Origin: a virus
Direction: 5' to 3' (one strand)
Length of the DNA: 27,967 nt
Virus record (IMG/VR): IMGVR_UViG_3300005289_000025
Span: 1-27,967 of that record
The stretch's first letter is position 1, and each line of letters begins with the position of its first letter. This document shows positions 1 through 6,964 of this stretch, piece by piece. Under the pieces are notes generated by a model, which was not told where the DNA came from, ran no database searches, and saw only the letters and a list, made by a program, of their open reading frames with translations. A program made the translations under genes and the position numbers.

Positions 1-2363
1 CCGGCGGCTCGAATGAGGCCGCCGCAGCCTTTCCATGGAATACCCCAAAAAAAGCGGTTAACCCGTATCTGGATCCGGCGGAAGTAGCGCCGGAGTCTGC
101 GCTTTCAAACCTGATCACTCTGTACGCTGCGGATAACGAGCAGGAACATCTGCGCCGTGAGGCGCTGAGTGATAAGGTTTGGGAACGTTATTTCTTCAAT
201 GAACCCCGCGATCCTGTCCAGCGTGAAATGGAGCAGGATCGGCTGATTAGTCATGCCAGAATAGCCCGCGAACAGCAGCGCGTTAATCCCGATTTGGTGA
301 TTATTGCCGATGTAAGCGCCATGCCTGCCCATATCAGCAAGCCTCTGCTGGAGCGGATTAAATACTTCCATAGCCTGGGCAGGGCTAAAGCTTATTCCCG
401 CTATCTGCGCGAAACAATCAGACCGTGTCTTGAGCGGCTGGAGCGCGTGCGTGACAGCCAGGTGTCTGCGTCTTTCCGGTTCATGGCGAGCCAGGACGGG
501 CTGGAGGGGCTGCTGGTACTGCCTGAAATGAATCAGGAGCAGGTCAAGCGCCTTTCCACGCTGGTTGCGGCACATATGAGCATGTGTCTTGATGCGGCCT
601 GCGGTGATCTGTTTGTCAGTGACGATGTTAAACCAGAAGAAATCCGCCAGGCATGGGAAAGGGTTGCTGCAGAAGTCATGCGCCTTGAGGTCATCCCGCC
701 TGCCTTTGAGCAGTTACGCCGCAAAAAGCGCCGCCGCAAGCCGGTGCCTTATGAACTGATCCCACCGTCGCTGGCGCGCATGCTGTGCGCGGACTGGTGG
801 TATCGCAAATTGTGGCAGATGCGCTGTGAGTGGCGGGAGGAGCAGCTGCGTGCCGTCTGCCTGGTCAACAGGAAAGCGTCCCCGTATGTCAGCTATGAAG
901 CCGTGATCCACAAACGCGAGCAGCGCCGCAAATCGCTGGAGTTCTTCCGCTCGCATGAGCTGGTCAACGAAGACGGTGACACGCTGGACATGGAAGATGT
1001 GTTGAACGCCAGCAACAGCAACCCGGCGCACCGCCGTAATGAAATGATGGCCTGTGTTAAAGGGCTGGAGCTGATCGCGGAAATGCGCGGAGACTGCGCC
1101 GTGTTCTATACCATCACCTGCCCGTCACGCTTTCACGCAACCCTCAACAATGGCAGACCTAATCCGAAATGGACCAGCGCCACTGTCCGACAGAGCAGTG
1201 ACTATCTGGTTGATACATTCGCCGCTTTCCGCAAGGCCATGCACAAGGCCGGGCTGCGCTGGTACGGCGTCCGCGTTGCAGAGCCACACCATGACGGCAC
1301 CGTGCACTGGCATCTTCTGTGCTTTATGCGCAAAAAAGATCGTCGTTCCATCACCGCGTTGCTGCGTAAGTTTGCCATCCGTGAAGACCGCGAGGAGCTG
1401 GGCAACAATACGGGGCCGCGTTTCAAGTCCGAGATTATCAACCCGCGCAAGGGCACGCCGACCAGCTACATTGCCAAATACATCAGTAAGAACATCGACG
1501 GGCGCGGGCTGGCTAAAGAAATCAGTAAAGAAACCGGCAGATCACTGCGTGACAGCGCCGAGCATGTCAGCGCCTGGGCGTCACTGCACCGTGTCCAGCA
1601 ATTTCGTTTCTTTGGTATTCCGGGTCGTCAAGCATACCGCGAGCTGCGCTTGCTGGCTGGTCAGGCGGCGAGAGTGCAGGGCGGACGTAAAGCGGGTGCG
1701 CCGGTACTGGATAATCCGCGTCTGGATGCGGTACTGGCAGCTGCAGATGCGGGTTGCTTTGCCACCTACATCATGAAGCAGGGCGGTGTACTAGTTCCCC
1801 GCAAACATCACCTTGTCCGCACGGCTTATGAGCTTAACGACGAACCGAGCGCCTACGGCGATCACGGTATCCGTATCTATGGCATCTGGTCCCCGATTGT
1901 AGAGGGCAAGATTTGCACGCACGCGATGAAGTGGAAAAAGGTTCGTAAGGCCGTTGACGTTCAGGAGGCGGTAGCCGACCAGGGCGCTTGCGCCCCTTGG
2001 ACTCGTGGCAATAACTGTCCCCCTGTTGAAAAAATGTACCAGACAGGGGGCGAATCTCAAGGTAACGAAGAACCTCCTGCGTTGCCGGACTTCGAAAACA
2101 TTAGCAAAAAGGAGTTGCGCGAGCTTACTGCAAGGATGCGGCTGGTCAAACCGAAGCGCCGGAAAGGGTACAAACAGGAAATTACTGATCACCAGCGCCT
2201 GCAGCTCGATATGGAGTTGGGGTCCAGAGGCTTTGATGCCAGTGAAATGGAAGTGGATCTTCTTCTGCGTGGTGGCAGCCTGCCATCTGGAGCCGGGTTG
2301 CGCCTCTTCTACCGGAATCAGCGACTTCAGGAGGATGACAAATGGCGTCAGTGGTACTCGTGA
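1..2363 (+). CDS. A: Replication initiator gpA, rolling-circle HUH endonuclease (5' partial)
   Basis: This is the P2 gpA family protein that nicks the phage origin and starts rolling-circle replication. The frame is open from base 3 with no in-frame start before the ATG at 228. The residues before that ATG ([13 protein letters not shown]) resemble the gpA N-terminus, so the true start lies upstream and 786 residues are visible; P2 gpA has 761. The metal-binding HUH motif is HWH at 1305-1313, inside [11 protein letters not shown]. The paired catalytic tyrosines are in YIAKY at 1467-1481. Both motifs match P2 gpA, where two tyrosines alternate in strand transfer. The gene is followed by a short AT-rich gap and an SOS-type promoter. 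The family assignment is firm; the length of the missing N-terminus is unknown. Confidence 0.95.
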   Translation, partial: GGSNEAAAAFPWNTPKKAVNPYLDPAEVAPESALSNLITLYAADNEQEHLRREALSDKVWERYFFNEPRDPVQREMEQDRLISHARIAREQQRVNPDLVIIADVSAMPAHISKPLLERIKYFHSLGRAKAYSRYLRETIRPCLERLERVRDSQVSASFRFMASQDGLEGLLVLPEMNQEQVKRLSTLVAAHMSMCLDAACGDLFVSDDVKPEEIRQAWERVAAEVMRLEVIPPAFEQLRRKKRRRKPVPYELIPPSLARMLCADWWYRKLWQMRCEWREEQLRAVCLVNRKASPYVSYEAVIHKREQRRKSLEFFRSHELVNEDGDTLDMEDVLNASNSNPAHRRNEMMACVKGLELIAEMRGDCAVFYTITCPSRFHATLNNGRPNPKWTSATVRQSSDYLVDTFAAFRKAMHKAGLRWYGVRVAEPHHDGTVHWHLLCFMRKKDRRSITALLRKFAIREDREELGNNTGPRFKSEIINPRKGTPTSYIAKYISKNIDGRGLAKEISKETGRSLRDSAEHVSAWASLHRVQQFRFFGIPGRQAYRELRLLAGQAARVQGGRKAGAPVLDNPRLDAVLAAADAGCFATYIMKQGGVLVPRKHHLVRTAYELNDEPSAYGDHGIRIYGIWSPIVEGKICTHAMKWKKVRKAVDVQEAVADQGACAPWTRGNNCPPVEKMYQTGGESQGNEEPPALPDFENISKKELRELTARMRLVKPKRRKGYKQEITDHQRLQLDMELGSRGFDASEMEVDLLLRGGSLPSGAGLRLFYRNQRLQEDDKWRQWYS

Positions 2364-2436
2364 AAAATGTCACATTAAGGTTGTTTAGTGATCGGGTGGG
2401 GCGTATGTGGTTGAAAGATAGAAAATGATTTTACAA

Positions 2437-2472
2437 TTGGAAACTTATTATATACTGCATATAAAACCAGTG
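2437..2472 (+). promoter_or_regulatory. Sigma70-type promoter overlapped by a LexA (SOS) box
   Basis: A -35 element TTGGAA (2437-2442), a 17-base spacer and a -10 element TATAAA (2460-2465) form a good promoter. A LexA box TACTGCATATAAAACCAGTG occupies 2453-2472, with the invariant CTG-N10-CAG and 15 of 20 matches to the consensus palindrome. It covers the -10 element, the usual arrangement for LexA repression. The first gene downstream is the 62-aa ORF at 2518. This implies induction on DNA damage, as known for the tum operon of phage 186. The sequence match is direct; the regulation is inferred. Confidence 0.75.
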
Positions 2473-2517
2473 GATATGTATTCAGTTGTTTATCCAGTAG
2501 TATGAACAGGAGGGAAG

Positions 2518-2706
2518 ATGCAGGACTATCTTTTGGAGTCGTTGAAGCTCCAGCGCATTGATTTTTTTATCAAGCTTGTAGCGGCTAGTGAGTGTGATGA
2601 TGAAGAAAAGCGTATGGCTATCCAGTGGGTTTCTGAGTTGACGGACGAACTGATGGCGAAAATTCGTGCTCATGAATACAGCCGTTCGATGGATCTTCCC
2701 AGCTAG
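2518..2706 (+). CDS. Small SOS-controlled protein of unknown function (62 aa)
   Basis: The ATG at 2518 is preceded by a strong Shine-Dalgarno sequence (AGGAGGG), and the gene lies directly downstream of a LexA-box promoter. The product is small, acidic and probably all alpha-helical, with no signal peptide or membrane segment. Its core (RIDFFIKLVAASECDDEEKR) looks like a helical protein-interaction module. Its place just after A matches where 186-like phages keep damage-inducible genes such as tum, but I see no DinI-like domain, so I do not call it Tum. A candidate terminator follows at 2758. Role unknown; coding status is well supported by the start signals. Confidence 0.8.
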   Translation: MQDYLLESLKLQRIDFFIKLVAASECDDEEKRMAIQWVSELTDELMAKIRAHEYSRSMDLPS

Positions 2707-2739
2707 TTGCTGGAACGTTGCTGGCGTGGGAACTTGATT

Positions 2740-2749
2740 CTGGCGCCAG
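2740..2749. repeat. 10-bp perfect palindrome
   Basis: CTGGCGCCAG is a perfect palindrome in the 283-base gap between the 62-aa gene and the next operon. It could be a protein-binding site or chance. The same gap also holds a candidate terminator (2758-2791) and an inverted repeat, TGTAG-N5-CTACA, at 2795-2809. I see no gene in it. Confidence 0.3.
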
Positions 2750-2757
2750 TAAGGTTG

Positions 2758-2791
2758 AACAACGAGTGTAACGAGGCGTTAGTTGTTTTTT
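2758..2791 (+). terminator. Candidate rho-independent terminator after the 62-aa gene
   Basis: AACAAC (2758-2763) pairs with GTTGTT (2782-2787) around an inner TAACG/CGTTA stem with an AGG loop. A 5-base bulge lies on the left arm and a run of T residues follows. The stem is AT-rich and bulged, so strength is uncertain. It would separate the SOS gene from the 2990 operon. Confidence 0.45.
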
Positions 2792-2989
2792 CAGTGTAGA
2801 AACACTACATATGCCTTTTTGAACAGTGTCGGTTGAGAAACGAGCGGTTTTTCTTGTCCTGATCATGAAAATGGGATAGATAAACGAATCTACAAGATGT
2901 TTGCGACCCGGCATTGTTCTACAATAAGGTCATAACAAGAAGAATTAACTGCAATGCAACATGCAATGTAGGCACAGCGAGGAGGGCGT

Positions 2990-3184
2990 ATGACTAAGAT
3001 GTTTGGAAAATTTGCTACAGTCCCAGGGCGTTGGATGCAGAATGTTATCCGCCAAGACATTGAGCAGTCTAACAACAGCAAAATCACTACTGATGCTAAT
3101 GGAAATGCTGTTCTCAACATGAATAACAAACAAGTTCGTGATTCCATGCAAGCTCGCATGAAGGAACTGGCCGCTAAACGTTAA
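2990..3184 (+). CDS. Small cargo protein of unknown function (64 aa)
   Basis: The ATG at 2990 follows a strong ribosome-binding site (GAGGAGGG). The product is basic, with no membrane segment or signal peptide. Its second half is rich in Asn and Lys. It ends 9 bases before the 262-aa membrane-protein gene, so the two are very probably cotranscribed and may work together. The position between A and cos is the P2 tin/old cargo locus. I do not recognise the family. A small soluble partner of a membrane effector is one reading, but nothing in the sequence proves it. A TACAAT element at 2920-2925 could be a -10 box, but I find no convincing -35. Confidence 0.75.
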   Translation: MTKMFGKFATVPGRWMQNVIRQDIEQSNNSKITTDANGNAVLNMNNKQVRDSMQARMKELAAKR

Positions 3185-3193
3185 GGATGAACG

Positions 3194-3982
3194 ATGGGAC
3201 CACTGGTCATAATGGTTGTTCTCGTATGCGGGTTTTGGTACACAGAAAATCACTATCAATCCCGCATACGTCACGCAAGAACCAACGGCTGGACTTCTTA
3301 CTTCTATGTTGCAATGCACGGTTGTAAGTTTGTTGTTCAAGGTTTCTGCGTCATTTTCGCTCTATACATTTCTCTTTGGCTGATCAGCTTAATTATCTCG
3401 TTGCCTCACCTAATCTGGCCGACATACGGCATGAAAGACATTTACTCATGGCTGACGGTTAAAGAAGTCATGAATTATCCATTGTTGTTTGCATTTTCCA
3501 TGGGGATGTCGTGCTTGCTAGCTTACGCCGCTGGCCAGAATGCTAGAAAATCACTCGAAAAAGAAGAGGTAAGACAAGCCGCTTACAGAGAGATGGCTTC
3601 AATGGATGGTGTCGAGTCTCTTCTTGTACAAGCTATTGATGAAGATATGCTGATCTTCGTAACGCTTAAATCACGAAAGGTCTATATTGGTTATGTCGCA
3701 GCTCCTCGGATTGAACACAGCCATACACAACATTTGGCCATCATTCCATATATCAGCGGCTATCGTGATAAAGATACTCTCCGCTATTATGAGCAGCATC
3801 GTTACTATGAGTTATATTTGGCGAAGGGTATTACTGCGGATTCAGAGGGGTTGAATTTGCAGCATTTCAGGCACGTCATTCCTATGGATCAGGTAGAGGC
3901 GGTTTCCCTCTTTGATACTGGGACCTACTTATCTTTTGATGATTGCTCTGAGTCAGAAGAGACTAAGGATAAGAAAGTATAG
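3194..3982 (+). CDS. Membrane protein with cytosolic C-terminal domain, cargo gene (262 aa)
   Basis: The ATG at 3194 has AAGGA upstream, 9 bases after the preceding stop. Hydrophobic segments at about residues 3-16, 47-72 and 94-113 suggest three membrane passes. A soluble domain of about 150 residues follows, with a beta-rich core (LIFVTLKSRKVYIGYV, near 153-168) and an aromatic stretch (RYYEQHRYYELY, near 197-208). The C-terminus is acidic then lysine-rich. Codon and base use are more AT-rich than the phage core (about 42% GC in a sampled 60 bases). It sits at the tin/old locus of P2, where P2 encodes exclusion functions against other phages, so superinfection exclusion or defence is a reasonable guess. 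I cannot name the family. Confidence 0.8.
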   Translation: MGPLVIMVVLVCGFWYTENHYQSRIRHARTNGWTSYFYVAMHGCKFVVQGFCVIFALYISLWLISLIISLPHLIWPTYGMKDIYSWLTVKEVMNYPLLFAFSMGMSCLLAYAAGQNARKSLEKEEVRQAAYREMASMDGVESLLVQAIDEDMLIFVTLKSRKVYIGYVAAPRIEHSHTQHLAIIPYISGYRDKDTLRYYEQHRYYELYLAKGITADSEGLNLQHFRHVIPMDQVEAVSLFDTGTYLSFDDCSESEETKDKKV

Positions 3983-3984
3983 GA

Positions 3985-4089
3985 GCATGCATGACCATGC
4001 TGCATGAGATCGCATGATCGTTCGAGGATCGTTTTCGATGAAGCCCGCCAGAATTGGCGGGCTTTTGCTTGTGTCACGCAGGTGCATGA
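3985..4089. repeat. Clustered GCATG/GCATGA repeats next to cos
   Basis: GCATGA occurs at 3989-3994, 4002-4007, 4012-4017 and 4084-4089, and a further GCATG at 3985-3989. A near-direct repeat GATCGTTCGA (4016-4025) / GATCGTTTTCGA (4027-4038) follows. All lie within about 130 bases of the cos site, where terminase recognition elements would be expected. The role as packaging sites is inferred. Confidence 0.45.
4043..4066 (+). terminator. Rho-independent terminator before cos
   Basis: A perfect 8-bp stem, GCCCGCCA/TGGCGGGC (4043-4050 and 4055-4062), with a GAAT loop and a TTTT tail. It ends transcription of the 2990-3982 unit before the cos site. Confidence 0.85.
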
Positions 4090-4111
4090 AAACCACTACA
4101 CAAAGCGGGCA

Positions 4112-4130
4112 GGCGTGGCGGGGATACGAG
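4112..4130. other. cos: cos site (cohesive-end cleavage site)
   Basis: GGCGTGGCGGGGATACGAG closely resembles, from memory, the 19-base cohesive ends of 186 (GGCGTGGCGGGGAAAGCAT) and P2 (GGCGAGGCGGGGAAAGCAC). It is preceded by GCGGGCA as in P2 and followed by CGCGCGC. It lies between the end of the early region and the Q operon, as in P2. The virion chromosome would therefore begin just before the 556-aa gene and end just after the 262-aa gene. Exact nick positions are inferred from homology. Confidence 0.75.
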
Positions 4131-4152
4131 CGCGCGCAAATGATGGAAATGG

Positions 4153-4181
4153 TTGTATTCGACTAAAGCAGGATCAATGAT
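4153..4181 (+). promoter_or_regulatory. Possible sigma70 promoter for the 556-aa gene
   Basis: TTGTAT (4153-4158), a 17-base spacer and AATGAT (4176-4181) lie 50 bases before the start codon. The match is moderate (3/6 and 4/6). No Ogr box is seen here, so the gene is probably expressed independently of the late genes, as expected of a moron. Confidence 0.35.
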
Positions 4182-4231
4182 AGCTTTCCATTCTATTACC
4201 CTTCGAATTGTAGGCTTAAACTGGAGAAGTT

Positions 4232-5902
4232 ATGAATAGAGACGTTGATGAATCATACATTGCGGATTTGACCGATAGGGTATTTTTGATTCAAAGTCAG
4301 TTTGAGGCTGGAAAGCTATTTATTTCCAATCATCTAGAGGCTGGCTTCAAAGAAAGCTTCCAAAAAATCAGACTTCGTGCTGATGGTAAAGTCGACCCAG
4401 CTACTGTTGACGGACGTATAAGAGCAATGGGCGTAGCGGTACAACACTTTTTTGAACGTAACGAAATCAAAAAAAAATATACTATCGTTGACTTTCAAGA
4501 AACGTATTTCCGAATTTTATTCGGAAATTTTGCAACCTTTTATGAAAATATGATAAAAAGCAAGGCTGAACCCTATCAGATAGCTCATGCAGTTTCTGAA
4601 CAAGAAGATATCGTAAAACATATCGATGAAATATTTCCCGATTTATTAAATGATGTTAGAGGTTTTTGGTCGACAGTCTATGAAATAGGCGAGGTTCATT
4701 TACAAGATGGACAGCAGCTAAAAGCAAATTTTGCAGGTGATCTATTCCCATCTTATAGTGAAAATGCGGTATCAACTACAGGCTTATATATAGATACAAT
4801 TATCTTGCCTTGTCCCATCCTAAGAGTTGGAGGGCTGCATGGTGTGACTGATAAGAAGTACTTTTGTTACTTATTAATTAAACACGTTCTAACATGTATG
4901 ACTTATCGTGAGCTTGCATTAGAGGAAATTGAACCTGCTATTGCTCTTGTTCTACCTGAAAAAAACAATTTTAAAGAAGAGAGTCAAGAGGAACTCCATC
5001 AACGTTCATTACCATTCATCCTTGCGCATGCGCATTATCTATATGATCGTGAATTTGATAGTATGGACGATTTCCATGAGTTTAGCTCTTCCTTAACTGA
5101 TTTGGATAAATTATTTAAAGAATTGAAACGCCCCGATAGATTGCTCTTTGACACAGAATGGGGACCAGCTGGTCGCGCTCAGTTAGAAAAGCATATGGCA
5201 AGTAAAGAAAGGCTAATGACTCCTGTTCTTGAAGATACCCCCGGAATTGAAGTAATGCTCTCTTGTGTCGGGCGTATGCCCCAAGCTCTAGCTGCAAGGA
5301 TTAATGCTCAAGAGTTAAGAAGTACACCATATATTAATGCCGATACTTCTTGGACATACTATAAATGGTTAATGGAATATGAAGCTTTAGGTTTTAAATT
5401 TGATGAAGCAGCTTTGAAGAACCTTCATATGGTTAATGCTTTATCTAAGGGAATGAATGATGGGTTTTCATGGTTCGGCAATGTTCCTACAAAGAATATA
5501 TTAGATATACGTCGTAATGGTTTAATGCCAGAAGTTAGGGATATTTTGTCGAGCGGTGTTTCTGAATTGATTAATACATCGCCAAGTAACTACGATGCAA
5601 CATCACAAAGAGTTATTGATAATGTTGATAGAGCATTCATTCAGCATCAACGTTTCTTAGCAAAAGTAAAAAGAGATAAGCTGAAGATTTTGGGCGTTGA
5701 AGTTGTTCCGTTTATAGTGAATGGTGCATTTGGAATGGCTTCTGCATTGGTTAACAAACCTGAGCTTGCTATGGCAAGTGTAGTTTTAGGCAGTATAGGA
5801 TTACCTACCCTAAAGGATATACGTACCAGCTTTAAAAATAATCAAGAGAAAATGAATAATTACAAAAAAACAGCAACAGGTTTAATGTTTAGTCGGAAGT
5901 GA
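4232..5902 (+). CDS. Unrecognised 556-aa cargo protein between cos and the portal gene; candidate anti-phage gene
   Basis: The ATG at 4232 has a good ribosome-binding site (GGAGAA, 3 bases before the start). The product is largely soluble, with no signal peptide, Walker motif or nuclease motif that I can see. A middle part near residues 170-250 (starting FPSYSENAVSTTGLYIDTII) is mixed beta/alpha. The C-terminus carries two hydrophobic stretches at about residues 491-507 and 512-527, followed by a basic tail, which could be a membrane hairpin. The DNA is strongly AT-rich (25% GC at 4501-4560) inside a GC-rich phage, a sign of recent acquisition. It lies alone, with its own possible promoter and a terminator, convergent with Q. 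The position is a cargo hotspot of P2-like phages. A defence or abortive-infection role is inference; the family is unknown to me. Confidence 0.85.
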   Translation: MNRDVDESYIADLTDRVFLIQSQFEAGKLFISNHLEAGFKESFQKIRLRADGKVDPATVDGRIRAMGVAVQHFFERNEIKKKYTIVDFQETYFRILFGNFATFYENMIKSKAEPYQIAHAVSEQEDIVKHIDEIFPDLLNDVRGFWSTVYEIGEVHLQDGQQLKANFAGDLFPSYSENAVSTTGLYIDTIILPCPILRVGGLHGVTDKKYFCYLLIKHVLTCMTYRELALEEIEPAIALVLPEKNNFKEESQEELHQRSLPFILAHAHYLYDREFDSMDDFHEFSSSLTDLDKLFKELKRPDRLLFDTEWGPAGRAQLEKHMASKERLMTPVLEDTPGIEVMLSCVGRMPQALAARINAQELRSTPYINADTSWTYYKWLMEYEALGFKFDEAALKNLHMVNALSKGMNDGFSWFGNVPTKNILDIRRNGLMPEVRDILSSGVSELINTSPSNYDATSQRVIDNVDRAFIQHQRFLAKVKRDKLKILGVEVVPFIVNGAFGMASALVNKPELAMASVVLGSIGLPTLKDIRTSFKNNQEKMNNYKKTATGLMFSRK

Positions 5903-5913
5903 TTTTTTTAAAG

Positions 5914-5936
5914 AAAGGGCCGTGGAGGCCCTTTTT
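5914..5936. terminator. Bidirectional terminator between the 556-aa gene and Q
   Basis: An 8-bp perfect stem, AAAGGGCC/GGCCCTTT (5914-5921 and 5927-5934), with a GTGGA loop. It is followed by TTC on the plus strand. On the minus strand it is followed by TTTCTTT, so it can end both the cargo transcript and the leftward P-Q operon. Confidence 0.8.
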
Positions 5937-6964
5937 CAATCCAAAGTGTAATTTTGAAACTTAATTATTCCCTCATCAAACCAAGTGTTAATTTCTTGCA
6001 AGCGCTTTTGCAAAGGAATTAACTCATTTCGCACAAACACTTTGCTCGCCTTCTCCACATCCCCAAACCCCCCAACATTGCTCGGCATGATCCCCATCAT
6101 CTGTGGTGGCACGCGGTGCGCCGCCATCATGTCATCACGGCTTACATTCTTGATGTTCAGAAACTCATCTTTTGCCGCCACCTCTGAAAGCGGGATGATC
6201 TGAATCCCGTCCTTTTTACCGTTGGGCGAGTACATGAACAGGTTGCGGAAGTTGCCCGGCCCTTTGGCGCTTTTCATCGCCTGGCGGATGTTGTTCACGT
6301 CCTCCTGGTTCTGCGCCGCATCGGTCATATACATAATGAACCCCGCGTGGCTGCCGTTGATGTAATACTTACGGCGGAACAGCGTGGCGGACTCGTTCAG
6401 TAGCGCGGAAGGGATGGCCGACAGGTATTCCGGCAGGCCGTAAATTTCCTGGTTTAAATCCGGCTCCATCAGGTGAAAAATGCTGCCTCTGGTGAACTCA
6501 TACGGCTGCGTGGTCATGCCGTACTGCACAAACCAGTAGGTATCCAGATCCACACCGCGACGGGTGTATTTCGCCAGTGATGGCTCAAGCGACAGAATGC
6601 CGCCGAGCCGGTTGGTGCGCTTCTCCAGATAGGCGTTACCGAACACCAGATAGTCCTGCACAAACCGACTGAACGCCTGCTGGCTAAGTAACGGGTGCGG
6701 GATAAAGGTGCTGGTCAGAATGTTGCGTTTCACAGCAATCGGCGAGCTGTGATGCACGGCGGCGCGATAGGTGCGCGCCAGCCCGTCAAAACTCACCGGC
6801 GGCTCATACCAGCGGTCCATCTGCACGCACTCGACATAATCCAGCAGCTCGCGACGGTCCAGCACCGGGATCGGGTCGCCAAAGCTGAAAGCTTCTGCTC
6901 TTGTCGCGCCGCTGTGCTGAACGTTATGCGCGGCTGCAGCGCGGTTTTTATTTCTCTTGCCCAT
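5936..6964 (-). CDS. Q: Portal protein gpQ
   Basis: The dodecameric portal forms the DNA entry vertex of the head and docks the terminase. The product of 342 aa (P2 gpQ has 344) belongs to the PBSX-type phage portal family. The start is the ATG at 6964, which overlaps the P stop codon by one base (TGATG) and has GGAG upstream; a TTG one codon earlier is less likely. The basic N-terminus (GKRNKNRAAAA) is typical. It is the second gene of the leftward P-Q operon and ends against a bidirectional terminator. Confidence 0.95.
   Translation of the reverse strand: MGKRNKNRAAAAHNVQHSGATRAEAFSFGDPIPVLDRRELLDYVECVQMDRWYEPPVSFDGLARTYRAAVHHSSPIAVKRNILTSTFIPHPLLSQQAFSRFVQDYLVFGNAYLEKRTNRLGGILSLEPSLAKYTRRGVDLDTYWFVQYGMTTQPYEFTRGSIFHLMEPDLNQEIYGLPEYLSAIPSALLNESATLFRRKYYINGSHAGFIMYMTDAAQNQEDVNNIRQAMKSAKGPGNFRNLFMYSPNGKKDGIQIIPLSEVAAKDEFLNIKNVSRDDMMAAHRVPPQMMGIMPSNVGGFGDVEKASKVFVRNELIPLQKRLQEINTWFDEGIIKFQNYTLD

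Noticed and set aside
1150-1776. 208-aa plus-strand open frame inside A
   Set aside because: It overlaps the catalytic core of gpA in another frame and has no start signals of its own.
2795-2809. TGT...ACA-like inverted repeat as a possible Ogr box
   Set aside because: The half sites are separated by 9 rather than 12 bases, so it does not match the Ogr consensus.
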